Shown: positions 11,591-24,814 of the stretch, piece by piece
Layout: every line of letters starts with the position of its first letter
How positions within the stretch are numbered: position 1 is the first letter of the stretch
Origin: Stictocephala bisonia
Taxonomy: Eukaryota > Arthropoda > Insecta > Hemiptera > Membracidae
Length of the DNA: 64,000 nt
Direction: 5' to 3'
Assembly: GCA_035578905.1 (NCBI GenBank)
Contig: JAQJVL010000247.1
Coordinates: forward strand, 186,001-250,000
Notes under the pieces: model-generated
Databases searched by the model: none
What the model saw: only the letters and a program-made list of their open reading frames with translations
What the model was told of the DNA's origin: nothing
Position numbers and translations under genes: made by a program

Positions 11591-11984
11591 GGATTAGCTG
11601 GAGTGGTCTGCTGCTGTTGGACAAGGCACAGCTGCCGGAGCTCGCATTGATTCACGCCATTCAGCCAGTTCGTGCTGTTTGCGATTGTCGTCGAGTTGTT
11701 GGCAATTCGCAAACGAGTGAAGGGTTCTTAGTGCAAACTTCAAGGTTTTAACTATGCTAATTTTCCACTTTAGATTTTCTATTAAGCCATTCAATACCCT
11801 CTCGTGTTCAGAGACTATTCTTGGTATTAGCGCATGTGGCGTTTGCTATCGAATTGAGCACAGAGGGTGTTGGAAGCATTATACAGAATCAACGCATGTG
11901 AACTGTTGGCTGTTGTATCACGTAAACACGACTTCCCAACTTCAGAAATAATCTAAACGTAACGATCGAATGCGAATGAATCAA
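11591..11984. other. Unassigned sequence with opposed short frames
   Basis: A GC-richer patch (11600-11720) holds a 66-codon minus-strand frame with mixed, protein-like composition (FANCQQLDDNRKQHELAEW). A 65-codon plus-strand frame overlaps its end. No family recognised and no splice or start context to prefer either. Confidence 0.35.
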
Positions 11985-12200
11985 TACAAGCAGGGATCCG
12001 TCAGGGATCTGTCTTAGGGCCCTTCTTTTTTTTTATTAATGCTAATAAAAAAGTACTAACTTAAATTGGCAGGAGTGAAATAACGCAAAATATTTATTTC
12101 GAGTAATGTTTTTTCATCTAGATCGTGATCAAGCCATTAATAATGCATTTAATAAATAAATTAAAAGCAACAGTTGTTGAAATATATGCTTCCTGACTCT
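11985..12200 (+). pseudogene. Decayed non-LTR reverse transcriptase fragment
   Basis: Around 11991-12047 one frame reads AGIRQGSVLGPFFFFIN. This matches the very characteristic PQGSVLGP-LLF-IND block of Jockey-like non-LTR reverse transcriptases, which lies just before the catalytic Y/F-ADD block. Downstream, in another frame, DLDRDQAINNAFNK resembles the helical segment after the ADD motif of the same families. The YADD motif itself is not recognisable, and the frame changes and stops between the two blocks. This is an old, broken 5'- and 3'-truncated fragment, not an active element. Confidence 0.6.
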
Positions 12201-15200
12201 AACATTGTTATATTTTGCATTTTAATGCCTATTTCTTGTAAAAATACAACTATAATGAACAAGAAAACAATAATCAGTATTTACATATAGGACATGATTT
12301 TCAGTAATTTATTTTTAGTTGATCTGACTTTAATTCCAAGCAATAGTTTAGAAATGTAGGTGAAATGATCCATTACACGGTATAATGAGGACATTCAATC
12401 GACCGTTACATCCTTGATGGCGGAGTGATGGCCCTAAAATAGTGTCTGCAAGAGTGCGATATGGAGCTGTACCCATTAGGGCCATAATGTACACAATCTC
12501 CCATCTACGTCACGAGAAATTAGTAACACAGATTGTATTCTGCCGCTGAAGCACACTAATGGACCTACATCACGGACGCCCATCATTTGGGACACAACTT
12601 TGTCGTCCAGGTCCAAACACTATATTGAACAGCTATGAAGGAAGGTTTATGTTCAATATTTAAGGTATAACGTAGAGACCGAACATTCTTAAAAGACATC
12701 TTTATTTTAGAATTCAGGTGGTTATCTGGTTTTCTATAATCAACTATCTAAAATAGATATAGGGTGTAATAATTGAAATTCAGAATAATTGTACTTGTTT
12801 AACTGTCAGTTAAATGTTTCAATCCAATGTCTTTAATTTTTCTAATCATATTTAAATAGGACATTAAAAATAATGCATGGTAAGAACACAGTGGTCTTTA
12901 TAGTGTGAAGCTACCTTGCCTCGTTTAGTACCTTTACTACGTTGTTATGGTGGAGATAAATTCGAAAAAGAAATGAAATGTTTCTTGGACTAAGAACTTC
13001 TTTAATGAGAGTCAGAACCATCTTCTTCTTTATTTTGAACCATCATAAATATCCAATTGTAAGAGATTTTGATCCTTTTTTTGTTGTTATTTAACATCTC
13101 TAAATTTAATGAAAACAGGGAGAAAAAACTGAAGTTCCCTTTTCTTTGGATAGTAGAATGCAATGTTCATATTTTCTGTAGTAAATGCTATATTTAGCAA
13201 ATATTTAACATACTTACAAATTAAAAAATAAATAAAGTTAGTCTGTTGTCACTATACTTCACTCCCAGTTGACATACCAAGTGACTTGATTCGCTGCAGT
13301 GCTTATCTTTACGCAGATTTAATCATCGCGAACCAGTAGACCGTGAAAGAAGTGCGCCTAGCAAGCTGTCTTCTACAGTCCAGTTAACTCGAAGATTGGA
13401 TTTCCCACACCTGTCCAGCATCTGCCAGGCAAAAACTGACCTCCCCGAAGCCGACAATCAGAGGAAAGTGCTTCATTAATCATTACCCAATGTAAATTAG
13501 GCCCTCCTATCCTGGATATTCACATTCATCAGCAGAATGCAGTCTCATGTTTAAAATCAATCAGGTGGTTGCGAGTGCAGCAAGAACCTTTGTCACTACC
13601 TCAATCACCGCTCACCATTAGTAGATAGTGTTTCGATTGTCAGTCGCCGCTTTGAAGTGGAACAACAGCTTTTTGCCTGTAGTTAAGGAGAATATAACGG
13701 AACACAACAAAATGATAAAGATTGTAACAAAAACAAAAATAATTTGTTCTCAGCTGTAGTAGGCTGTTTTCTGGAGAACAGTTTCAACCGTTTTGACCGG
13801 TTTCCAAAATATTGTTGCAAATCATAATACTTTTCACGCCGAAGTCGTGGCTTTTTTTGTCGATACAATGCAATTTGGCTGATTGGTGATGGTCAAGAGG
13901 AAATTACTTTTCGTCGTTGGCAAAATGACAAATTATTGTGTTCTGCGACCTGACACTAAACAACTTTGCTGTCGACGATTTTGATTGGATTGGTCTGGCC
14001 TCAATATATTTTTAGTTACAATAAATTTTAATTGCTGCACACATTATTACGTTGGAAGTGCATATTATTAAAGGAGCGTTGACTATTCGTTCATTCACCT
14101 ACTATTTCTTTTACAGAAATGATTTAGAATTTTAAGCCTGTCTGAAGAACTGCTTTAGGCTTGATTTCAACAGGATTTCACGTGCTTGAATATAATGTTA
14201 ACAAGTGAAGAAAATGACCTATGGTGGTTGATTTAGTCTGGATTTTCATTTAATGCAGAGACGTGCTAAATGACCTATTAAAAAACTAGAGACTACAATG
14301 AAAACGGATACATCTTAAATTTTAAATCTCACAACACTGTCTGGTTGAACTTAGTCATTTTTTATAATATCATCTACGAATTGATGGTCAATACACATAA
14401 AACGGAAACATTTTCTTATTGAAAGAAGATTCACCAACGACTGCTTAGGTGCATTAAACAAGCATCGATTCATCAATCGATCTTGTCTGAAATAACCTTT
14501 TAATTTACATATCGATTGAAAAGTGTTCGGTAACCAATATTTTATTTTTACCAAACTGTCTTTCTTGCAACAACATAGAACAATAAGAACGTATAAACAT
14601 CATTTTAAAGGTTTAAGACAGCTTTAAGTCGAAATGAAGCGAGAAAGAAGTGTTCGAATAAAAGAAATCATCGATCTTAATTTACTAGAAAAGAAAAATG
14701 TGAAATATTATCTAAATATTGACTTGTGAAATAGGCTTTTTCAGACATTTATGGTGATATCGATGATATTTTTATATTCTTCTTCTGATCGTTATTTACT
14801 CTGCACTGATTATAAAATGTGAAGTGAATGCATTGTTGCATGGAACGGTCTGTCCACCTGAAGACAGTTTTTGTATTATTATTAGTTGGCTCTTTTTTAA
14901 GCAAATGCGTGTTATTCCGTCCCTGGCGGTCCGAATCTTTAGCTGTGGACAGGAACCAACGGTCACTGCTTCAGCAGAGATTCTCGCCAATAGATTTATA
15001 CTTCTATATCCGTTGTAAAATCGGCCTGTTAATGACGTACTTCCGTCTGTTCTGTCAAACTGACTAAGTATTTAAAGCTTATTAATTAGTAATTTTGTGT
15101 TTCCACTCGTTCACACGACCTAGCATTGTTGAATTGACACGTAAGTGGAAAACGAAAATACGGTAAATTAGTTTAGGTATGCATTTATTTTTTTGAAGAA

Positions 15201-15404
15201 AAAAAAAAAATACGTAGAATAGTTTACAAATTATTGGTTACTTTGGACTTTCTTGCCACCTAACAAAATTTGAAAACCTTGCCTGAAGCGGTTTAATAAT
15301 TAGCTATATTTTCACGAGATATGCTTTTTATTTTGCGGGAACCATGGATTTTAGCGAAAAATTCGTTGACAACTATTTCAACCGTACAAACAGAATTTCA
15401 CCTA
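12201..15404. other. Long stretch without a recognisable gene
   Basis: Mostly AT-rich. GC-richer patches at 12370-12620 and 13260-13460 have short interrupted frames with no recognisable family. Frames at 13683-13868, 14351-14554 and 14796-15067 (60-80 codons) lie in overlapping, opposed pairs or AT-rich text and lack domains. No tandem arrays. Confidence 0.45.
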
Positions 15405-15740
15405 TATTCCTACCGGAGGGACAGTCGGTAGGCCGTTCCGGAGGCCAGGCACCCGAATTTAACGCAAATAATTATTTTTTTAGATGGTAAGTAAAAATGT
15501 ATTTTCGGGCTAAAACATTATTTAATTTAAAAACCAATTGTATAATCGTTTTCAGCATAAAAATAGGTTATATGAAAAAAATAATATCGATTTTAAATAC
15601 TTTGTTTTTACACATCAAATAAAAACGAGTTTAATTCAATCTTCTCAAGAGATATTAACTCATATTTCACAACTTTTTCAACGAGAAATCGTATTTTATG
15701 ATTTGGCAAGAAAGTGGATAATTACCCAAAATATATAACA
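15405..15740. repeat. Dispersed repeat P2, copy 1 (uninterrupted)
   Basis: Shares GGCCGTTCCGGAG-CCAGGCAC, GAATTTAACGCAAAT, GGTAAGTAAAAA and the closing CTCATATTTCAC...GGCAAGAAAGTG blocks with 39690-40470. This copy reads straight through ATATTAACTCATATTTCAC, so it serves as the empty site for the palindrome inserted in the other copy. TTTTTTTAG-ATG-GTAAGT at 15477-15491 resembles back-to-back acceptor and donor signals, but the match is repeat-borne. Confidence 0.75.
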
Positions 15741-16860
15741 GAAACAACTTTGTGAAATCGTACATACAAGCTTTTTGTTAAAATATCAGCAAGACGAACT
15801 AATGCTATATTATGACCTAGTTTGAAAATAGATTTATTTTATATACGAAGTGCTTTGTTGTTGCATAAATAATTATGTTCGTCTCATAATCTTAAATCTT
15901 GTTTTGATCAATGACAATGGATGAATACATTTATAAATCTTGTAATCTATGAATCATGTATTTATCTGGTGTTTAAATAATACATCATTCATTAATTCAC
16001 ATTTTTTTAAAGTTTTATTCTGTTCAGTAAAAAAATTTACGAAAATGTATCCGCGAATCTAACTACAGATTGTAATAAGTTAAAATCAATATACATTTTC
16101 GCACAAATGAAGCTACAATAATTGAGTAAATAAAGAACTGTTCAGGTTTTTCCCAATATTTTGCCTAGTTAAAAAAATAAAATAAAAACAGTTTTAATTG
16201 ATTGTTATATTTTTTCTTTAGTTATGGTTTTGTTCGTAATTTCATGAATCTTACAAACTTTTAAAAATAATTTTAAAACTTATGTCGTGTTAGTAAAATT
16301 GAAAAGTAGACTAAGTGTGGATATAAATTATGTTCTTTTTAAAATAATAATATCTAAAAAGAAAACGAACTGCTTGATTTTCCTTTGGGAGGTAGTAGTG
16401 TTTGTTTGTTACGATAAATATTATGTTTGCACATGAAATGTAACAAATGTCACGTGAGGGTTACTTTTATATTGTTACTGTCCGATCTGTTAAAAAAATA
16501 TGGATTCAATCACAGTTAATAATGAAAGTTTTCGATCCTTAGTTGATTAAAAAGTATATTTTAATGTTTTTCCATGTGGAGTATTGGAGGTTCAGTATAC
16601 AAACTAACATAGAAAAAATATTACAAAATCATAAATTTGCGTTGAAACTTTAATACAACTAACCGTCTGAAGAGTCAATTTAAATAAAATTAGTCTTTTG
16701 GCTGGAAAAATTTATTACTCGTTGTAATTTCACCTGACCATGTAAATGGCAGTAATATGTATTGAGGAAATGCGTCTGTACACGCTGGGCGTTCTGTGTT
16801 AGATAACTTGGATGTAACAGTGGAATTTGTAGCCGTAGAAGCTCAGCCACACTAAAGTGG
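15741..16860. other. AT-rich sequence, no feature seen
   Basis: Poly-A/T-rich with no coding frame of substance. It adjoins the left edge of the 128-bp satellite. Confidence 0.5.
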
Positions 16861-19800
16861 CTCGACGTGAAATACACAAACAGTTAACGGAACGGAACAA
16901 ACCTGTCAAACAGTTTATCGGCGTGTCTGTTCCGAACACGGCTAAATGGGTCGTTACACCTCTTCCCCCATCGTGTACCTATCTCTTGCTCGACGTGAAA
17001 TACACAAACAGTTAACGGAACGGAGCAAACCTGTCAAACAGTTTATCGGCGTGTCTGTTCCGAACACGGCTAAATGGGTCGTTACACCTCTTCCCCCATC
17101 GTGTACCTATCTTTTTCTCGACGTGAAATACAAAAACAATAAACGAAACGAAACAAATCTGTCAAACAGTTTATGGGCGTGTCTGTTCCGAAAAGGCTAA
17201 GTGGGCCGTTACACCTCTTTCCCATCGGTTGTATATCTCTTGCTCGACGTGAAATACACTTATAGGGGACGGAACTGAACAAAACTGTCAACTAGTTTAT
17301 CGGAGTGTCTGTTCCAAACAAGGCTAAATGAATCGTTTTACCTCTCCCCCATCGTGTACCTATGTCAGCCTCGACGTGAAATACACAAACAATAAACGGA
17401 ACGGAACAAACTGTCAAACAGTTTATCGGCGTGTCTGTTCCGAACACGGCTAAGTGGGCCGTTACACCTCTTCTCCCATGGTTTACCTATGTCTTGCTCG
17501 ACGTGAAATACACAAACAGTAAACGGAACGGAACAAACATATCAAGCAATTTATCGGCGTGTCTGTTCCGGACAGGCTAAATCGGTCGTTAAACTTCTTT
17601 CTCATCGTGAAGCTATCTCTTGCTCGACGTGAAATACACTTACAGGGAACAGATCGGAACAAACCTGTCAAACAGTTTATCGGCGTGTCTGTTCTACACG
17701 GCAAAATGGGTCATTTAACCACTTCCCCGTCGAGTACTTATCTCTTTCTTTATGTTAAATACACAAAAAGTAAAAGCAACAGAACAAACTTATCAAACAG
17801 TTTATAGGCGTGTCTGTTCCGAACAAGGCTAAATGTGTCGTTACACCTCTTACTCATAGTGTACGTATCTCTTGGTCGACGTGAAATACACAAACAGTAA
17901 ACGGAACGAAACAAACCTGTCAAACAGTTTATGGGCGTGTCTGTTCCGAACACGGCTAAATGTGTCGTTACACCTCTTACCCCATTGTGTAGCTATCTCT
18001 TGCTCGACGTGAAATACACTTACAGGGAACGGAACGGAACAAACCTGTCAAATGGTTTATCGGCGTGTGTTCCGAACACGGCTAAATAGATCGTTACACC
18101 TCTTACTCATAGTGTACGTATCTCTTGCTCGACGTGAAATACACAAACAGTAAACGGAACGAAACAAACCTGTCAAACAGTTTATCGGCGTGTCTGTTCC
18201 GAACACGGCTAAGTGGGCCGTTACACCTCTTCTCCCATGGTTTACCTATGTCTTGCTCGACGTGAAATACACAAACAGTAAACGGAACGGAACAAACATA
18301 TCAAGCAATTTATCGGCGTGTCTGTTCCAGACAGGCTAAATCGGTCGTTAAACTTCTTTCTCATCGTGAAGCTATCTCTTGCTCGACGTGAAATACACTT
18401 ACAGGGAACAGATCGGAACAAACCTGTCAAACAGTTTATCGGCGTGTCTGTTCTACACGGCAAAATGGGTCATTTAACCACTTCCCCGTCGAGTACTTAT
18501 CTCATTCTTTATGTTAAATACACAAAAAGTAAAAGCAAAAGAACAAACTTATCAAACAGTTTATAGGCGTGTCTGTTCCGAACAGTCTAAATGGATCGTT
18601 ACACCTCTTTCCCATCGTGTACCTATCTTTTGCTCGACGTGAAATACACAAACAGTAAACGGAACTGAACAAACCTGTCAACCAGTTTATGGGCGTGTCT
18701 GTTCCGAACACGGCTAAATGTGTCGTTACACCTCTTACTCATAGTGTACGTATCTCTTGCTCGACGTGAAATACACAAACAGTAAACGGAACGAAAGAAA
18801 CCTGTCAAACAGTTTATCGGCGTGTCTGTTCCGAACATGGCTAAATGGGCTGTTACACCCCTTCTACCAAGGTTTACCTATCTCTTGCTCGATGCGAAAT
18901 ACACAAACAATAAACGGAACGGTAAACGGTCAAACAGTTTATCGGCGTGTCTGTTCCGAAAAGGCTAAATAGATCGTTACACCTCTTACTAATAGTGTAC
19001 GTATCTTTTGCTCGACGTTAAATACACTTACATGGAACGGATTGAAACAAACCTGTCAAACAGTTTATCTAAGTGTCTGTTCCGAACATGGCTAAATGTG
19101 TCATTACACCTCTTACCCCATTGTGTAGCTATCTCTTGCTCGACGTGAAATACACTTACAGGGAACGGAACGGAACAAACCTGTCAAATGGTTTATCGGC
19201 GTGTCTGTTCCGAACACGGCTAAATGTGTCGTTACACCTCTTACCCCATTGTGTAGCTATCTCTTGCTCGACGTGAAATACACTTACAGGGAACGGAACG
19301 GAACAAACCTGTCAAATGGTTTATCAGCGTGTGTTCCGAACACGGCTAAATAGATCGTTACACCTCTTACTCATAGTGTACGTATCTCTTGCTCGACGTG
19401 AAATACACAAACAGTAAACGGAACGAAACAAACCTGTCAAACAGTTTATGGGCGTGTCTGTTCCAAACATGGCTAAATGTGTCGTTACACCTCTTACCCC
19501 ATTGTGTAGCTATCTCTTGCTCGACGTGAAATACACTTACAGGGAACGGAACGGAACAAACCTGTCAAATGGTTTATCGGCGTGTGTTCCGAACACGGCT
19601 AAATGGGTCGTTACACCTCTTCCCCCATCGTTTAGCTATTTCTTTCTAGACGTGAAATACATTTACAGGGGACGGAACTGAAAAAACCCGTCAAACAGTT
19701 TATCGGAGTGTCTGTTCCGAACAAGGCTAAATGTGTCGTTACACCTCTTACTCATAGTGTACGTATCTCTTGGTCGACGTGAAATACACAAACAGTAAAC

Positions 19801-21130
19801 GGAACGAAACAAACCTGTCAAACAGTTTATGGGCGTGTCTGTTCCGAACACGGCTAAATGTGTCGTTACACCTCTTACCCCATTGTGTAGCTATCTCTTG
19901 CTCGACGTGAAATACACTTACAGGGAACGGAACGGAACAAACCTGTCAAATGGTTTATCGGCCTGTGTTCCGAACACGGCTAAATAGATCGTTACACCTC
20001 TTACTCATAGTGTACGTATCTCTTGCTCGACGTGAAATACACAAACAGTAAACGGAACGAAACAAACCTGTCAAACAGTTTATCGGCGTGTCTGTTCCGA
20101 ACACGGCTAAATGTGTCGTTACACCTCTTACCCCATTGTGTAGCTATCTCTTGCTCGACGTGAAATACACTTACAGGGGACGGAACGGAACAAACCTGTC
20201 AAATGGTTTATCGGCGTGTGTTCCGAACACGGCTAAATGGGTCGTTACACCTCTTCCCCCATCGTTTAGCTATTTCTTTCTAGACGTGAAATACATTTAC
20301 AGGGGACGGAACTGAAAAAACCTGTCAAACAGTTTATCGGAGTGTCTGTTCCGAACAAGGCTAAATGTGTCGTTACACCTCTTACTCATAGTGTACGTAT
20401 CTCTTGGTCGACGTGAAATACACAAACAGTAAACGGAACGAAACAAACCTGTCAAACAGTTTATGGGCGTGTCTGTTCCGAACACGGCTAAATGTGTCGT
20501 TTTACCTCTCCCCCATTTTGTACCTATGTCAGCCTCCTACGTGAAATACACAAACAATAAACGGAACGGAACAAACTGTCAAACAGTTTATCGGAGTGTC
20601 TGTTCCGAACAAGGCTAAATGGGTCGTTTTACCTCTCCCCCATCGTGTACCTATGTCTTGCTCGACGTGAAATACACAAACAATAAATGGAACGGAACAA
20701 ACTGTCAAACAGTTTATTGGCGTGTCTGTTCCGAACAAGGCTAAATGTGTCGTTACACCTCATCCCCCATTGTGTAGCTATCTCTTGCTTGACGTGAAAT
20801 ACACTACACAAACAGTAAACGGAACAGAAGAAACCCGTCAAACAGTTTATCGGCGTGTCTGTTCCGAACACGGATAAATGGGTCTTTTCACTTCTTCCCC
20901 ATCATGTACATATCTCTTGCTCGACGTGAAATACACTTACAGGGAATGGAACGGAACAAACATGTCAAACAGTTTATCGGCGTGTCTTTGTTTAAATGGA
21001 TAGTTTTGTTTCACCTCTTCTTTATCATGTATGTCTCTCTTGTTCAACGTGAAAAACACATGCTGGGAATGTAATTCAAACAAACTGTCAAACATTTTAT
21101 CGTATGTCTGTTCAGAATATGGCTGAATAT
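16861..21130. repeat. Satellite array, ~128-bp unit, ~33 copies
   Basis: The unit runs from CTCGACGTGAAATACAC through GGAACGGAACAAACCTGTC, GTTTATCGGCGTGTCTGTTC, CGGCTAAATGGGTCGTTACA and TACCTATCTCTTG. The spacing of CTCGACG from 16861 to 16989 gives 128 bases. Units differ in a second block (CAAACAGTAAACGG or CTTACAGGGAACGG) and in the GTTTA terminal part. Higher-order copies are visible: 17460-17800 recurs at 18220-18560 (offset 759, six units), and 19660-19860 recurs at 20295-20490 (offset 634, five units). The last units, after about 20990, are badly decayed. All short frames here (60-84 codons on both strands) are array by-products. Confidence 0.95.
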
Positions 21131-21432
21131 ACACGATCGGGTGTCTCTAGCTCTTTCCCTAGGGGTTCACTAGCTCAGAGAGCATTTATTTTCAGCAAAT
21201 TATCTGATGTTCCTCTTCAATTTTATGTTTGAAATTGTTAACATTCGCTTTTGCCAATTATTGAAGCTGATAATGACACTTTTTTAGTTACACATTATGT
21301 AAATCTACAGTTTTATTCCCATCTGAATTGAAGAGTTATTTATTATGTTGAGGTATAATACCGTATTGTTCTTGGTTATTTCCAGTCTATGAACTCGATC
21401 GCTCTAAAAAATATATTAAGCAAATTGGGACA
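21131..21432. other. Unique-looking sequence right of the satellite
   Basis: No repeat or coding structure recognised. Confidence 0.45.
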
Positions 21433-21552
21433 TTTCCCGTTAATTCACTACCACTTCATTGTTTAGGTTATGTTAGGTTTTTTAGGTTATGTTAGATTTG
21501 GTTTAGTTATGTTAGCTTAACCTAAGATATGGTAGTGGATTAACCGAAAAGA
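21433..21552. mobile_element. Short MITE with a TTAGGTTATG core, copy 1
   Basis: The ends CCCGTTAATTCACTACCA (21436 on) and GGTAGTGGATTAACCGAAAA (21531-21550) are imperfect inverted repeats. The core has TTAGGTTATGTTAGGTT-type repeats. A longer copy with the same ends, in the opposite orientation, lies at 51665-51969. Confidence 0.65.
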
Positions 21553-22109
21553 TCCGCATATTGATTGTGTTATCATTTTAAGTCAGAATTCTACAAAGTC
21601 TGATTAAGTGAAACATGTATATGTTTATAGGGCTGTTGTGACTGATTACAGACATTGTTGAAATGAGACGAAATTTTAAGTATTTTGAAAACTATGCCAA
21701 CTGAAATGAAATATGCTGAATTAATAAAAATCTAAAGAAATATTGACGCTTTAATAGTGGTTTCATATCAAATTTATTTCGTTATTGCGGTTATGCATTT
21801 TACGTTTTAACATCAGTTAATTACAGTATGTAGAAAATACATTTTATATATTATTGATCATGATGCGATTAGACTTAAAATAGCTGGAATAATAAAGTCC
21901 CTTTCTATTAAGTCGATGAAAGGAAATCGCGAACGGCGCCAATGGAGAAGGTAAATAGGGTTATCGTTGAAGTGTATTAGAGGGTGGAATCGGCCGATGG
22001 TGGCGCGCCCCAATAACGGGGCGCTGGTATCTCTGAGAGATCAGCTTGATAGTGGTATCTGTAACTTCTCGAGTTCTATCTCTGACGAGTCCAACACCCG
22101 TCTAAGTTA
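21553..22109. other. Unassigned sequence with a GC-rich patch
   Basis: 21905-22090 stands out as GC- and CpG-richer than its AT-rich surroundings (GCGAACGGCGCCAATGG, GGTGGCGCGCCCC, GGGGCGCTGG). No open frame spans it. It could be a regulatory or promoter patch or part of an unrecognised element. Confidence 0.35.
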
Positions 22110-22482
22110 ACGAAATACCCGCTCCAATGACTCCGTCAACGAACTTACGTTGGCCGTTTCTCTCCTCTAAAAAGCCAAAAAGCGTGGGTTTATATTTCAA
22201 CGATTCTGTTCATAATAATAATAATCCTATCGTAACACTTTAAGTGTAATTTGAAAGGTGAAGACCTATTCTAGTGGAACATAAGTTGGTTTTTGTAAAC
22301 TATTGAGTATTTTTACGTGGGAAACTTTAAATGTCATTCTTAACGGGTTTACATAAAAAACTCACTAATGGTCCACTATAATGTGCCTTAAAAATCATAT
22401 AAAGTGTTCGCTATAACTCATTATAAGAATAAACACGAACCGTATATTTTAAATAGAAACGCATATTTTGGCCCGCTGAATT
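22110..22482. repeat. Dispersed repeat P3, copy 1
   Basis: Shares with 24815-25215 an ordered set of blocks: GTGGGTTTATATTTCAACGA / TTGGGTTTCTTTTCAATGA, a region ending TTGAGTATTTTTAC, then AACACGAACCGTA and TTTTGGCCCGCTG / TTTTGGCCCCCTG. Identity is moderate (about 70% by eye). It ends exactly at the left edge of the 22-bp array. Confidence 0.6.
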
Positions 22483-22484
22483 TG

Positions 22485-23395
22485 AGTATCCCCCGTAATT
22501 AACTTAGATGGCCAACTGTGATCAACTCAGGCAGCCAACCTTTATATACTTGGGTAACTCCCCGTGATCAATTTGGGAAGGACCCTGGGATCAACTTGGG
22601 TAGCCACCCGTAATTAATATAGCTAGCCCCAGCGATCAACGTAGGTAGCCCATGTGATCATTTTTGGTAGCCCCAAAGATCAAGTTGGGAAGCTGCCTGT
22701 GATCAACTTGCGAAGCCCCTGGTATTAATTTGGGTGGCCATCTGCGACAAATTAGATGTCCCCCGTGATTAACGTAGGTAGACCTCGTGATTAACTTGGC
22801 AGCCCACCGTGATCAAGTTGGGAAGCCCCTGTTATCATCTTGGATAATCACCGGTAATGACCCGTTATCTACCTAGGTCCCCCTTAATCAACATGGGTAG
22901 CCCTCGTGATCATTTTGGGTGCCACCCATCATTAGCTTGGGTAACCCCCTTGATCATCTTGTGTAGCCCCCTATAATCAACTTGGGTAGTGTGCCGCTTT
23001 CAACTAAGAAAACCCTCCGTGTACAATTTTCCGGCCCTTCTTGATGCCCCATGTGATCAATGTGGATTATCTCCGTGATTAACTTGGATAGTTCCCCGTG
23101 ATTAACTTGGGTAGCAACTGTGATTAGTTTGGGTAGCAACTGTAATCAACTTAGGTAACTCCTGCGACATCTTCTATAGCCCCCATAATCAACTTGGGTA
23201 GTCGACCGTCATAAACTTAAGTAGGTCCCCTGGAATCAAATCGGTAAATACTCGTGATCAACTTCAGCAGCTAACTATACTTGACTTAGATAACCAACCA
23301 TGATCGTCTTAGCTAGACACCCGTGATCTTCTGTAAAACCACTACGAAGGTGTTGAGGTCACCGATGATCAACTTAGGTAGTCATTGAACTCCTT
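22485..23395. repeat. Degenerate minisatellite, 22-bp unit
   Basis: About 40 strongly diverged units of the type AGCCCCGTGATCAACTTGGG, centred on the palindrome TGATCA. It is an old array with no homogenised blocks, unlike the other arrays here. Confidence 0.8.
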
Positions 23396-23479
23396 TGAAA
23401 GCTCATGATTATTTTAAAGTCATAATGAAGCCAAGAGTTCAATGGGGGTTTGTGGACGAAGCCCCAACGAGCGAAGGGA

Positions 23480-23516
23480 GTATTTAAAATAGAAACGCAT
23501 GTTTTGGCCCGCTGTC
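23480..23516. repeat. Second copy of the sequence that ends repeat P3
   Basis: About 35 bases ending ACGCATGTTTTGGCCCGCTG closely match 22443-22478, so the 22-bp array is bracketed by direct repeats about 1.04 kb apart. Confidence 0.75.
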
Positions 23517-24814
23517 GGTAATTTGCGTTGTTACTACAGGGTGGTCTGGGGCTGTCAACCTTCCAGCGGAACGACCACCTTAAGTTGTAGAACATTAGTT
23601 AGTGATAATATAATTTGAAATACTTAATACCAGTTGGATCGATTTCACAATATTTAGCGCGAAGAAAAAAACCTCAGGCTACACTCCTGACATAAATTTC
23701 CTGATGCTTTTCCATAAGCCTTTACAATAAGTTTGCCTCCAAACTCATACAATTTTCTATTGAAGTATATTTATATATAAGTTACAAAACAAGTTGCAGA
23801 GGTTAGGTTAGGACAATAAATACGTGACTTACTTTGGTAGTTATTGGTGTAAAAAGTCGCAGCTAAAGGATTTTGTTTGACCATCCTTCATCATTTTAAG
23901 ATTACTTGCCTCTTTTTGAACCACAGGTATAATTTTCAAGAATTACTGTTGTTTTTAAGGCACTTTATGGATTTTTCAACACACGCCTAATCATCTTTCG
24001 TTAAAGTATATAGAAAAAAAAAAACATTTCTAAATCAATCATACAATTAACCGTCATATATGGAATACTTCCGTTTTACGTAATTAAATATTCAAACTGT
24101 AAATAAGATTTATCCAAGTACGTTATGTTAAATCCGTTAATTTAGAATCGCCATTCATTAACAGGCTAGAGCACAAATATCTCAAGGTCCATCATTAATT
24201 GACGTGACAGGACATGTACAAAAAACCTTGATATGGCCTCGCATAAAACTGACCCATTATGCAAACCTAGTGTTGTCCAACTTATGATAAATAAGTTTTT
24301 CCGAGCTTACACGTTTGTTGCGAACCAATTAAGTTGAATCGTTTTGCATCAACTTCAAGTGGCTGCCTATGTCGGTGTAATATTGCCTGGTAAAATGGTG
24401 TTCTGGGTTTCTCTATTACACGGACAGTGTTTGAGGGAAGAAATGTGTTATCTCTCGGGAAATTATAAAAACTCATTTTAGTGTTAACTCAACCTTTGTA
24501 GGGCGTTTTATATTTTTACCAACCTCATTTCTGTATTTCATTGTTTTAATTAGACGACAACATATTTGTTAATAACTATAAAAAAATTATGTTTCAGGTC
24601 CTCTAAGTTATGTATATTTTGCCTATGCAATGTATACATTCTAAATATATTAGGTTGAAAGTTTTTAAAAGTGTTACATCAGTTAAATTAAGTAGACAAT
24701 AGTGGTATGACTATCATTGTAAGAAGACCGATGTATCCAATGCTATTAGTTTGTTTAGAATGGGTTACGTTATGTAAATATTGTGAAATAACTGAGGACA
24801 CTTGCTGGAGTTAC
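23517..24814. other. AT-rich sequence, no feature seen
   Basis: Short frames on the minus strand (23374-23595, 24282-24476) lack recognisable families. No repeats recognised. Confidence 0.45.

Noticed and set aside
15477..15491. TTTTTTTAG-ATG-GTAAGT as a second recursive or micro-exon splice site
   Set aside because: It lies inside dispersed repeat P2, and the other copy has a different arrangement (TTAG-GTAAGT near 39810), so the similarity is repeat-borne.
16861..20871. Many 60-84 codon frames (…TDTPINCLTGLFRSV…) in the 128-bp satellite
   Set aside because: The unit is not a multiple of three and the frames restart in each unit on both strands; they only mirror satellite sequence.
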